Origin: Chloroflexota bacterium
Lineage (GTDB): Bacteria > Chloroflexota > Dehalococcoidia > Lucifugimonadales > UBA826
Assembly: GCA_002718095.1 (NCBI GenBank)
Contig: PBDP01000005.1
Coordinates: forward strand, 81,539 to 89,539
Reading direction: 5' to 3'
DNA length: 8,001 nt
Part shown: positions 1 through 7,400 of the stretch, in pieces
Position numbering within the stretch: position 1 is the first letter of the stretch
How the letters are laid out: the number at the start of each line of letters is the position of its first letter
Position numbers and translations under genes: made by a program
The notes under the pieces: generated by a model
Told to the model about the DNA's origin: nothing
What the model saw: the letters and a program-made list of their open reading frames with translations, nothing else
Databases searched by the model: none

Positions 1-2
1 AT

Positions 3-1193
3 TTAAAGAACTACACCGCTATCTTTCAGAGTAGTTATTTCATCTTCTGACAAATCTAGTATGGTTTTTAGAATTTTATCAGTGTGTTCCCCGTATTTAG
101 GAGCCTTTTTGATGTTCGGTTCTGTTAGCTCAAATTTTATAGGCAAACCAATTGTTTTGTAATTTCCCCTAACATCATCTGATATTTCTGTGACCATGTT
201 TTGTTTTATCAGATAGGGGTCTTGGATTACTTCCATTGGATTCATTATAGGAGCGCACCATATACCTGCTTTAGCTAATGTGTGAAATGCATCCATTTTG
301 GATTTTGTTTTTGTCCATTTTTCAATTTCGGTTATTATATTTTCATTTGGTGATTTTCTGTAGAGGTCTTCTTCATTTAATGTTTCCAATAGATCTTCGC
401 GGCCGATTAATATTAGTACACTTTCTAACATCTCCCCTGCTAAATGAATCACAATAAAATCGTCTGGACCTAGAGGATTGCATTTAAAAATAATGCTGTT
501 GTTACCTATTGGATCAAATGACCTTTCTTCAGCATTATCTATATTTATATACCGCATCAACTCAATTCTCATTAAATTAACCATACTGTCATAAAGAGAT
601 ACTTCAATTTTTTGTCCTATTCCTTCGCGTTCTCTTTGCATTAATGCGGACAATATACCTATTACCATGTGTAATCCTGCTCCGGAATCACTTACTCCTA
701 TTGGGGCAAATTTTGGAATTTGATTTGAATCGCGATTTGCAGACATTAAGCCTGATATCGCTTGAGCGGTTGTTTCAAATGATTTGTAATTATTGTAAAT
801 ATCAGAATCGTTAAAACCTTTGATACTAGCGTAGATTATTTTAGGATTTATATTTTTTATATTTTCCCAACTAAAGCCCAATTTATTCATAATTCCATGA
901 GAAAAATTTTCTAAGATTATGTCACTCTTCACGATCAATTTTTCTAAGATTTTTTTGCCCTCAGGAGTTTTCAGGTTTAAAGTTATGGATTCTTTACTAT
1001 TATTGAATATAGTGAAATGAGAGTCATCAATTGAAGAATTATTGACGTTATCTATTCGTGTTACATCACCTCCATTAACGTCCTCTATTTTAATTACATA
1101 TGCACCTAGATACCCTAATATTTGACTGCAAGATGGACCCGACTGTAACCGACTTAAGTCGAGTACTGTTATTCCTGCTAATGGATATGACAT
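3..1193 (-). CDS. Class III (CaiB/BaiF) CoA-transferase, formyl-CoA-transferase-like
   Basis: This cytoplasmic enzyme of 396 residues is complete (ATG at 1193, TAA at 3-5). Class III enzymes move CoA from an acyl-CoA to a free carboxylic acid through an aspartyl-CoA thioester. The N-terminal segment (GITVLDLSRLQSGP, residues 7-20) and KTPEGKKILEKLI (75-87) are family hallmarks. Gln17 and Asp169 (in IGVSDSGAGLH) line up with the Gln17 and catalytic Asp169 known from Oxalobacter formyl-CoA:oxalate CoA-transferase (Frc), and much of the N-terminal half resembles Frc as I remember it. The C-terminal third keeps the VRGNYKTIG and APKYGEHTD motifs. It is about 30 residues shorter than Frc, and the glycine-rich active-site loop of Frc is not recognisable; PIGNNS near 228-233 is in its place. 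Substrates therefore cannot be assigned, and other carboxylic acids are equally possible. The start lies 2 nt after the fmt stop, with a modest AGGA (1205-1208) inside the fmt end, so translation is probably coupled to fmt. The family call is firm; the formyl-CoA specificity is inference. Confidence 0.93.
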   Translation of the reverse strand: MSYPLAGITVLDLSRLQSGPSCSQILGYLGAYVIKIEDVNGGDVTRIDNVNNSSIDDSHFTIFNNSKESITLNLKTPEGKKILEKLIVKSDIILENFSHGIMNKLGFSWENIKNINPKIIYASIKGFNDSDIYNNYKSFETTAQAISGLMSANRDSNQIPKFAPIGVSDSGAGLHMVIGILSALMQREREGIGQKIEVSLYDSMVNLMRIELMRYINIDNAEERSFDPIGNNSIIFKCNPLGPDDFIVIHLAGEMLESVLILIGREDLLETLNEEDLYRKSPNENIITEIEKWTKTKSKMDAFHTLAKAGIWCAPIMNPMEVIQDPYLIKQNMVTEISDDVRGNYKTIGLPIKFELTEPNIKKAPKYGEHTDKILKTILDLSEDEITTLKDSGVVL

Positions 1194-1195
1194 AT

Positions 1196-2134
1196 TTATG
1201 TGTTTCCTAGAATGGATTTATTAAAATTGGGATTACCATTAGAAAAATCTGTTGCATTCATTATTGATTTACCTTCTGGTTGGACTTTAATAATATTAAG
1301 TATTCCTTCACCTGTACCTATTAAGACTTGTTTGTCCACCAACACTTTTCCAGGGGTAATACCTTCAAGGTGATCGTTAGATAAAATTTGCGATTCTATA
1401 ATTTTTATTTTTTTGTTATTTAAATAAGTATATGCTCCAGGCCATGGGTGGTATGCTCTGATCATATTGAATATTTGAATAGCTGATAAATTCCAATCTA
1501 TCAGTCCGTCTGATTTTGTCAGTTTTTCGGTATAAGTTGCGTCTTGCTCAGATTGTTTTTGGGAGATGATGGTTTTAGCTTCTAGATCTTTAATCACATT
1601 TATAATTAGATCGGAAGATATATTAAATAATCGAGTGGTTAAGTCACCGCAATTTTCATTTTCAATTATGGATACTTCTTTTTGGTTAAGTATTGGTCCG
1701 CTATCTATTCCTGAATTTAGTTTTATTATTGTAATCCCAGTTGTTTTATCGCCATTTAATATACTTGTTGCAATAGGAGAAGGCCCTCTATATTTTGGTA
1801 GTAGTGATGGGTGTATATTTAAGCATCCGAGTGGGAAACTTGTTAAGACAGAGTTAGGCAATATCAATCCATAGGCTACAACAATTCCAATTTCTGCATC
1901 TAATTGGATTAAGGAATTGATTAGTGGCTCATTATTTTTGAAAGTTCTGGGCTGAAATAAAGGTATATTATGATCTAAAGCTATTTGTTTAACAGGTGTC
2001 GACAGTATTTTTTTATTTCTTCCATGTGGCTTGTCAGGGTTTGTTAATACCCCTACAACATCATTATCTGAAGATATTAAATTTTCTAATATGGAAGCCG
2101 AATAATCAGGGGTTCCCATAAATACTATTTTCAC
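1196..2134 (-). CDS. fmt: Methionyl-tRNA formyltransferase
   Basis: Fmt transfers the formyl group of 10-formyl-tetrahydrofolate to Met-tRNA(fMet) in the cytoplasm, making the bacterial initiator tRNA. The 312-residue length is normal for the family. The N-terminal Rossmann domain opens with KIVFMGTPDYSA, followed by NPDKPHGRNKK (32-42) and VVAYGLILP (85-93). The catalytic triad known from E. coli, Asn106, His108 and Asp144, is present at the same numbers (LNIHPSLLP at 105-113; SGIDSG at 141-146). The C-terminal OB-like tRNA-binding domain shows YTEKLTKSDGLIDW (201-214), IRAYHPWPGA (225-234) and GTGEGILNIIKVQPEGK (273-289). The start is GTG at 2132-2134, with AAAGGAG seven bases upstream, so this start is well supported. 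It heads a two-gene minus-strand unit with the CoA-transferase. The usual partner def (peptide deformylase) is not beside it: the gene on its 5' side is the divergent RND transporter. Identification is essentially certain. Confidence 0.98.
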   Translation of the reverse strand: MKIVFMGTPDYSASILENLISSDNDVVGVLTNPDKPHGRNKKILSTPVKQIALDHNIPLFQPRTFKNNEPLINSLIQLDAEIGIVVAYGLILPNSVLTSFPLGCLNIHPSLLPKYRGPSPIATSILNGDKTTGITIIKLNSGIDSGPILNQKEVSIIENENCGDLTTRLFNISSDLIINVIKDLEAKTIISQKQSEQDATYTEKLTKSDGLIDWNLSAIQIFNMIRAYHPWPGAYTYLNNKKIKIIESQILSNDHLEGITPGKVLVDKQVLIGTGEGILNIIKVQPEGKSIMNATDFSNGNPNFNKSILGNT

Positions 2135-2141
2135 AAATTTG

Positions 2142-2148
2142 CTCCTTT
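2142..2148 (-). promoter_or_regulatory. Ribosome binding site of fmt
   Basis: On the minus strand this reads AAAGGAG, followed by a 7-base spacer and then GTG. It is a near-consensus Shine-Dalgarno site and decides for the GTG start of fmt, because no ATG lies at a suitable distance until Met6. Confidence 0.85.
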
Positions 2149-2166
2149 ATTAAATCGGAATAGTTA

Positions 2167-2175
2167 TGTGATAAT
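2167..2175 (+). promoter_or_regulatory. Candidate extended -10 promoter of the RND transporter
   Basis: TGTGATAAT reads as an extended -10 element (TGn followed by GATAAT, 5 of 6 to consensus). There is no good -35 at the usual distance, as is common for extended -10 promoters. Transcription would start near 2182, giving a leader of about 28 nt with the Shine-Dalgarno site in it. Inferred from sequence only. Confidence 0.45.
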
Positions 2176-2196
2176 TAAATAATAATCTACATTCAA
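2168..2196 (-). promoter_or_regulatory. Candidate sigma70-type promoter for fmt and the CoA-transferase
   Basis: On the minus strand, TTGAAT (2191-2196) and TATCAC (2168-2173) are separated by 17 bases and each matches 4 of 6 consensus positions. fmt is divergent from its upstream neighbour, so a promoter must lie in this 75-bp gap or inside the RND gene. The match is weak and the region is AT-rich, so this is only a candidate. Its -10 would occupy the same bases as the -10 proposed for the opposite strand. Confidence 0.3.
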
Positions 2197-2201
2197 AAGG
2201 A
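2195..2201 (+). promoter_or_regulatory. Ribosome binding site of the RND transporter, selecting a TTG start
   Basis: AAAAGGA sits 8 bases before TTG (2210-2212). The frame is closed upstream by TAA at 2183-2185, and the first in-frame ATG (Met36) lies after the first membrane helix. Together these make TTG the only sensible start. Confidence 0.75.
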
Positions 2202-2209
2202 TTACGTAC

Positions 2210-4981
2210 TTGTTTAATTCAAATACTATCGTATCTTTTGTTGCCGAGCGATCAATTTTAGTTATTGGCATTGTAATCATACTAACATTGATTTTAGTAT
2301 ACCCTTTCATAAATATGGCTCCGACTGAGCAAGCTTCTCCTAATCCACCTGGTGAAGTTTATGATTTACAAAAAGACATAGATGACAAATTTCCAACACC
2401 TGTTCATTTTGCATCTTACGTATTAGAACCAAAGAATGGAGACGTTCTTACTCGTGCTGTACTTTTAGAATTAAAAAGAAATAAAGAAATGCTTTTTGAT
2501 TTAGATAGTAAAGGTTTATTAGCTGGGGGAACCTTAGAAGAACAACCTTATTTGTTTAGTTTTTTTGATCCTAGCATTGAATCTACAATAACAGGTATTA
2601 GTTCTGTTTTGGATCCTGTTGAAATTGTTTTATTTCAGATGGGTACGACTCTGGAAGACGCAACAGATGAAGATATAAAGGTTGCATTTTTCCAACTCAT
2701 TTCAGATCCTAAGTCTAATCAAGTGATTGATTTTTTGTCACGGAAAGCAACTTTTGAAAGTAAGACGATTAACGGAATTGAAGTTGATTTATGGTCTTCT
2801 CCAGCAATGTTTTTATATCTTGTTGCAGATAATGAAAAATTAGGTGGAGGTGGATTGGAAATTGGATTAGGTGGAGGGACAGACGTGGTAAATAAAGAGC
2901 ATCTAAATCGCAATTTTGGGAAAGCGATTGAAGGGGACTCTGAAGTTTATGATCTTTGGGGTGTTGCTATAGATGCTAATTTGGAATCAGAAGAAGAAGG
3001 TTCTATTGCGGGTATTTTTATCACATTTACGGTTATTGGAGCGCTCCTTGTTGTAGGCCTTAGCTTGAAGTCTTATTGGGCTACTGCCATATCTGGTGTA
3101 GGGCTTGCAATTTTAATGGTTTGGTTGAAAGGCATTTCTGCTCTTATTGGATTGAAAAGTGGCCTAGTCATTGATCTGATTGTTCCGATTGGAATGATAT
3201 CTCTAGGGGTCGATTTTGTTGTTCATGCTATTAGAAGATACAAAGAAGAACTGCATTCGAACAGATCACCTAATATGGCACTGAAAATCGGACTTTCTGG
3301 TGTTCTGGGAGCTTTGGTATTAGCAATGTTAAGTGACGGAATAGCATTTCTCTCTAATTTATCTTCTAATATTGAAGCAGTTATTCATTTTGGCAGTGCA
3401 GCAGCTATCGCAGTTTTTTCTTCTTTTGTTATTCTGGGAATTATCGCTCCTATTATTTCAATGAAAGTAGATGAACTCATATTGAATTCTAGGGGTACAT
3501 TTTCAGGGAGGAAATTTGGGGTTATTAAAATATTAGGTGCCATAGGCGTCGCTAATGCTTGTGGAGGAGCTATCATTCTGATGGTGGCTTTAGATAGAAC
3601 CTATGGATTGGTTATGTTACTTGCAACAATGCTTATTTTTGTTGTTCTGCCAGTGATATATTTAAAAATGAAATCTAAGACTCATGGTAATTTACCCATA
3701 GATCAAGAAATTTTAGCTATAGATCACGATAAGTCTTACTTGACGAATATTGTTGAAAAATTAGTTTTGTTATCTGCTAAAAATCCCATTTGGGTCATTG
3801 CGTTAACAGTATTTGTGACTTCAGTATCAATTTTTCTTGCCTTGAAGCTCGAACCTACATTTGATGTCAAAGATTTTTTTGATGCAAAATCAGAATTTGT
3901 CATAGGATTGGATAAGCTAGAGGAACATTTAGGAGATACTGGGGGAGAGCCGGGAGTAGCCTACATAAGAGGTGATCTTATGCAACCTGAAGCAATAGTT
4001 CGTATTGATCAATTTATTGAATCGTTAAGAGAAATAGATAATGTAGCTGAGACTCCTAGTGGCGAAATAACAATAGGCCCAAATGTGGTGAATGTTTCTA
4101 GGCAAATTATGGACAGTGAACCAACTCTAAGACAGATTGCAGAATTACATAATGTATTGATTCAAGATGTTGATTCTAATGGCATTCCGGATTCTAGAGA
4201 AGATGCAGAGTTAGCTTTTAGACATGTATTGTCTTATGGGATATCTGATGATTTAGGAAATGTCATTCTTAGACCAGATCAAATTAGAGGGGCTATTTAT
4301 TTGCCATCAAAAGACTCATTTAATGGGTTAAGTCTTACTACAGTATCTTTTCAAATTCCAGGAACTAGAGACCAGAAAGTTGTTACTGAAGCAGGTAAAG
4401 TTTTAGAACCAATTATTTTAGATATGGAGAAAAATGAATATATAGAAAAGACTGGATTAACAGGCTCCCCTTTTACTAGAGAAGAACAACTGACGGCATC
4501 TTCAAGAACTCTTTATACGTCACTGCCTATTGCTATTGCTGCGGCAACACTGTTGCTATTCTTAGCGATGCGATCTCTTAAATATGCAATTATAACGGTT
4601 ATACCAATTATTTTAGTTGTGTCATGGACATATGCTGTTATGTATATTGCAGGATTTGCATTGAATTTTGTTACAGCAATAATTGGAGCTATCTCAATTG
4701 GAGTGGGTATTGATTATTCAATACATATGACTCAAAGATTCAGGGAAGAATTAAGGAAACAAGATACTAAACTTAATTCTATTAGAGTAGCTGCTCGCGG
4801 TACAGGTATGGCACTTTTAGGTTCTGCAGCTTCTAGTGTAGTTGGGTTTGCTATTATGGGATTTGCCCCCATGCCGGTATTTTCATCTTATGGACAAATT
4901 ACAGCTGTGATGATTGTATTTGCTCTTATTGCATCTTTGATTGTTTTGCCATGCTTATTGGTTTTAATCACACGAGAATGA
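2210..4981 (+). CDS. RND-superfamily transporter, MMPL/HAE3-like, two-half
   Basis: This integral membrane protein of 923 residues is probably a proton-driven exporter of a hydrophobic or amphiphilic compound; the substrate is unknown. It shows the RND internal duplication: a first helix (13-33), a large extracytoplasmic loop (about 35-257), then five helices (258-416); and a second helix (about 527-546), a loop (547-766) and five helices (767-921). The equivalent helix-4 motifs are GVDFVVHAIRRYKEE (333-347) and GIDYSIHMTQRFREE (833-847). They place Asp335 and Asp835, the likely proton-relay residues, exactly 500 residues apart. Oddities are a glycine-rich patch (212-223), two extra hydrophobic segments between the halves (about 436-460 and 465-485), and an EF-hand-like loop (653-664). 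The start is TTG, set by a Shine-Dalgarno site. It is transcribed alone, divergent from fmt, with no adjacent membrane-fusion or outer-membrane partner, as expected of MMPL/HAE3 rather than AcrB-type systems. Its last 14 nt overlap the mutS2 end. Family is firm; subfamily is inference from memory of archaeal and bacterial HAE3 proteins. Confidence 0.92.
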   Translation: MFNSNTIVSFVAERSILVIGIVIILTLILVYPFINMAPTEQASPNPPGEVYDLQKDIDDKFPTPVHFASYVLEPKNGDVLTRAVLLELKRNKEMLFDLDSKGLLAGGTLEEQPYLFSFFDPSIESTITGISSVLDPVEIVLFQMGTTLEDATDEDIKVAFFQLISDPKSNQVIDFLSRKATFESKTINGIEVDLWSSPAMFLYLVADNEKLGGGGLEIGLGGGTDVVNKEHLNRNFGKAIEGDSEVYDLWGVAIDANLESEEEGSIAGIFITFTVIGALLVVGLSLKSYWATAISGVGLAILMVWLKGISALIGLKSGLVIDLIVPIGMISLGVDFVVHAIRRYKEELHSNRSPNMALKIGLSGVLGALVLAMLSDGIAFLSNLSSNIEAVIHFGSAAAIAVFSSFVILGIIAPIISMKVDELILNSRGTFSGRKFGVIKILGAIGVANACGGAIILMVALDRTYGLVMLLATMLIFVVLPVIYLKMKSKTHGNLPIDQEILAIDHDKSYLTNIVEKLVLLSAKNPIWVIALTVFVTSVSIFLALKLEPTFDVKDFFDAKSEFVIGLDKLEEHLGDTGGEPGVAYIRGDLMQPEAIVRIDQFIESLREIDNVAETPSGEITIGPNVVNVSRQIMDSEPTLRQIAELHNVLIQDVDSNGIPDSREDAELAFRHVLSYGISDDLGNVILRPDQIRGAIYLPSKDSFNGLSLTTVSFQIPGTRDQKVVTEAGKVLEPIILDMEKNEYIEKTGLTGSPFTREEQLTASSRTLYTSLPIAIAAATLLLFLAMRSLKYAIITVIPIILVVSWTYAVMYIAGFALNFVTAIIGAISIGVGIDYSIHMTQRFREELRKQDTKLNSIRVAARGTGMALLGSAASSVVGFAIMGFAPMPVFSSYGQITAVMIVFALIASLIVLPCLLVLITRE
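4166..4201 (+). other. EF-hand-like acidic loop within the RND transporter
   Basis: Residues 653-664 read DVDSNGIPDSRE. Asp at loop positions 1, 3 and 9, Asn at 5, Gly at 6 and Glu at 12 match the canonical 12-residue calcium-binding loop. The segment lies in the second large extracytoplasmic domain by the predicted topology. Calcium binding is inferred from the motif alone. Confidence 0.6.
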
Positions 4982-7361
4982 TTGTGGTGGCACCGTCACC
5001 TCCGGATGAATCTAATTTTGGTTCAAATTTCCCTACTAAAGTATGAGAGGACAGGTTTTGTCTGATTGATTTTCTTAATATACCTGTTCCTTTTCCGTGA
5101 ATTATTGTAACTTTACTAAGTCCATTTGTAATAGCGGCGTTTAGAAAAAAATCAATTTTCGGAAGTGCTGTTTCTACATCGTCACCTCGGATATCTAATA
5201 TGTCTTGACCAGGATCAATTGGTTTTCGGACAGTATATTTTTGAGAGATATTAGATGTGTTTGGTATACGCTTATCAGCATTAGATATTTTCGCTTTATC
5301 AACTTTTAACTTACTGTTTCCAACTTTAACTATTGCAGTAGCATTAGTTTTATCAATTGATAATAGGATCCCTGATGTATTTATGTCACTAATTGATACT
5401 GTATCTCCGATTTGGAAATCAGTTATCGAATTAAGGATAGGTATTTCTGGAGGTTTCAGATCATTTATTCGATCAGATATTTTTGATAATTCGTCTTTTT
5501 TTTCGTCAAAATTGTCACTGGAAACTCCCGTTGAACTCCAAGAAAGAACTGATTTTGCTCTAGATATAAGGTCTTTTAGGTATTGAAATTGTTCTTTTGC
5601 TTTTGAAGTGATTTCAGTTAGTATCTGGTCGCGATGAATCAGGATATATTGTAATTCTGATTCTAGCCTTTCTCTAGCTAATTTATAATCGTGGGAATGT
5701 TTTTTTGATTCCTCTAATGCCTTTGTAAGGTTTTTTCTATCTCGATTTATCCCTTCTAATTGACTATTCATTTCTCGTGCCTCAGGAGATAAATTTTGAA
5801 TAGCCTTTTTAACAATTTTATCTGGCAAGCCAAGATTTGAAGCTATAGATAAGGCATAACTTCTACCCGATATCCCTTCTTGCAACTCATAAGTTGGGAA
5901 TAAGGTATCGGGATCTAAATGAAAGCTTGCATTTTTCATTAGAGGATTGTTTTCAGCTGTTATGACAATAGAACTATGGTGAGTTGTGGCTAATGTTGTT
6001 ATATTTTGGCTGGCGAAATATTCAAGTATTGCACTCCCTATCGCGGCACCTTCTTCTGGGTCTGTACTTGATCCTATTTCATCAAGTAGAACCAAGGATT
6101 TTGGAGTTGCAATCTCAATAATAGATTTTAAATTTTCAATATGAGAACTGAATGTCGATACCGACCCTTCAATACTTTGTTGATCTCCTATGTCTGCATA
6201 TATCCCATCAAATATTGGGATATATGTTCCTAATTTGCCGGTAATATGTATTCCTGATTGTTGCATTGCTGCTAATAAACCAACAGTTTTTAATGCAACA
6301 GTTTTACCTCCTGTGTTTGGACCAGTTATTATCAAAATTTTTTGATTCTTGCTTAAAGTTAAATTTAATGGCTTGGGAGTTTGTCCAAGTAATGGATGGA
6401 ATGCAGATATTAAATTTATATGATCAGCCCTATTTGAATCAGAAAATATTTCTATATTAGATTTTATTGAGTTACTCAGTTTACTTTTTGAGATTATAAG
6501 ATCTAGTTTAAGGATGATTTCTATGTTGGATGTGAGTTGATCACTATATGTGCTAATAGAGTTTGAAATTTCAGTTAGAATTCTCATGACTTCAAGTTCT
6601 TCTTCTAAGGCAGATTTTCTCCATGCATTACAAAGATCAATAGTTTCTAGAGGCTCTATAAATTGAGTCATGCCAGTGTTAGATGCTCCATGTATAACAC
6701 CGGGGATTTTATGTTGCATATTTGTTTTTACTTGTATTACTAGCCTATCGCCTCTGACAGAAATAACGTTGTCTTGGATCGTATCTTCAAGGTCGCTAGA
6801 GTTGATTATTCCTGATAGTTTTCTAACAACATTATTATAATTTTTACTAATTTGATTTCTAATTGATTTTAATTCAGGAGTTGCTGAATCTTTGATTGAT
6901 CCATCAGGGTTTACCTTTGATTTTATTGAGTTTGAAATTTCAGTTAAATCTGCGATTCCAGCAGTATATTTTTTTAATTTCATTAATGGGTGCATACTGT
7001 TATCAATTGATTTCTTAAAGTCGGTTAGTATTTCTATTGATGACGCGATGTGTAATGATTCTAAGCCATTTAGGATACCTCCTAACTTTGTTCTCATGAT
7101 TAATTCAGAAATGTCTTCTAATCCATATAAATTAGGTGTGTTGGTGTCATTTATTAAAAGTCGTCCTTCGTATGTTTCTTCTAGTAATTCTTTTACTATT
7201 AGGGGGTCTGTAGAAGGGGTGATTTCCAGTGCTGATTTTTTAGACATTGATGATGTTGCATGATTAGATAAAAGAGTTCGAATCCCATCGAAATCAATGT
7301 GACTCAAACTTCTTTCAAATAACTCTTTAGCGACCTGGGTATCTTTATTTTTTTTGTTCAA
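4968..7361 (-). CDS. mutS2: MutS2 family ATPase with C-terminal Smr domain
   Basis: MutS2 is a homodimeric ABC-type ATPase. It is not a mismatch-repair MutS: the N-terminal mismatch-recognition domain is absent. Members act on recombination intermediates (Helicobacter) or split collided ribosomes (Bacillus). The 797-residue length is typical. Residues 13-330 form the core/lever region, including VRGDRLVIQVK (202-212) and KIPGVIHGASNTG (218-230). The ATPase shows Walker A GPNTGGKT (347-354), STFSSH (402-407), Walker B LVLLDEIG (423-430) and TTHHSS (459-464). A charged, probably coiled-coil stretch (about 520-635) leads to a KOW-like segment (650-690). The Smr domain (720-797) is complete: LDIRG (722-726), HGKGTG (755-760) and a GGDGATT end. 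The proposed start is TTG at 7359-7361 with only a weak AAGA upstream. The frame closes at TAA (7389-7391 on the plus strand), and the first in-frame ATG (Met39) would cut conserved sequence. The exact start could differ by a few codons; identity is firm. Confidence 0.96.
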   Translation of the reverse strand: MNKKNKDTQVAKELFERSLSHIDFDGIRTLLSNHATSSMSKKSALEITPSTDPLIVKELLEETYEGRLLINDTNTPNLYGLEDISELIMRTKLGGILNGLESLHIASSIEILTDFKKSIDNSMHPLMKLKKYTAGIADLTEISNSIKSKVNPDGSIKDSATPELKSIRNQISKNYNNVVRKLSGIINSSDLEDTIQDNVISVRGDRLVIQVKTNMQHKIPGVIHGASNTGMTQFIEPLETIDLCNAWRKSALEEELEVMRILTEISNSISTYSDQLTSNIEIILKLDLIISKSKLSNSIKSNIEIFSDSNRADHINLISAFHPLLGQTPKPLNLTLSKNQKILIITGPNTGGKTVALKTVGLLAAMQQSGIHITGKLGTYIPIFDGIYADIGDQQSIEGSVSTFSSHIENLKSIIEIATPKSLVLLDEIGSSTDPEEGAAIGSAILEYFASQNITTLATTHHSSIVITAENNPLMKNASFHLDPDTLFPTYELQEGISGRSYALSIASNLGLPDKIVKKAIQNLSPEAREMNSQLEGINRDRKNLTKALEESKKHSHDYKLARERLESELQYILIHRDQILTEITSKAKEQFQYLKDLISRAKSVLSWSSTGVSSDNFDEKKDELSKISDRINDLKPPEIPILNSITDFQIGDTVSISDINTSGILLSIDKTNATAIVKVGNSKLKVDKAKISNADKRIPNTSNISQKYTVRKPIDPGQDILDIRGDDVETALPKIDFFLNAAITNGLSKVTIIHGKGTGILRKSIRQNLSSHTLVGKFEPKLDSSGGDGATTIILV

Positions 7362-7391
7362 CTTAATATCTTGATTGAAATATTCTTTTTA

Positions 7392-7400
7392 ATAGTATCA
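7392..7400 (-). promoter_or_regulatory. Weak candidate promoter for mutS2
   Basis: On the minus strand TGATACTAT could be an extended -10 (TGn plus TACTAT, 4 of 6), giving a leader of about 24 nt. TATATT at 7407-7412 is an alternative -10. Neither has a convincing -35 and the gap is very AT-rich, so the assignment is uncertain. Confidence 0.22.

Noticed and set aside
1566-1874. 102-codon open frame on the plus strand inside fmt
   Set aside because: It is antisense to the conserved catalytic region of fmt, has no Shine-Dalgarno site of note and resembles no family I know.
4986-5000. Possible hairpin GGTG...CACC at the convergent junction
   Set aside because: The stem is only four pairs with a seven-base loop, no T run follows on either strand, and it lies in the conserved Smr coding end of mutS2.
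6892-7263. 123-codon open frame on the plus strand inside mutS2
   Set aside because: It is antisense to the MutS2 core, and its composition is what an AT-rich complement gives. Other such frames (2719-2913, 3385-3576, 5257-5586, 6266-6460) were rejected for the same reason.
7365-7384. AT-rich inverted repeat AATAT...ATATT just upstream of mutS2
   Set aside because: The arms are only five A/T pairs with mismatches inside, so it is expected by chance at this composition.
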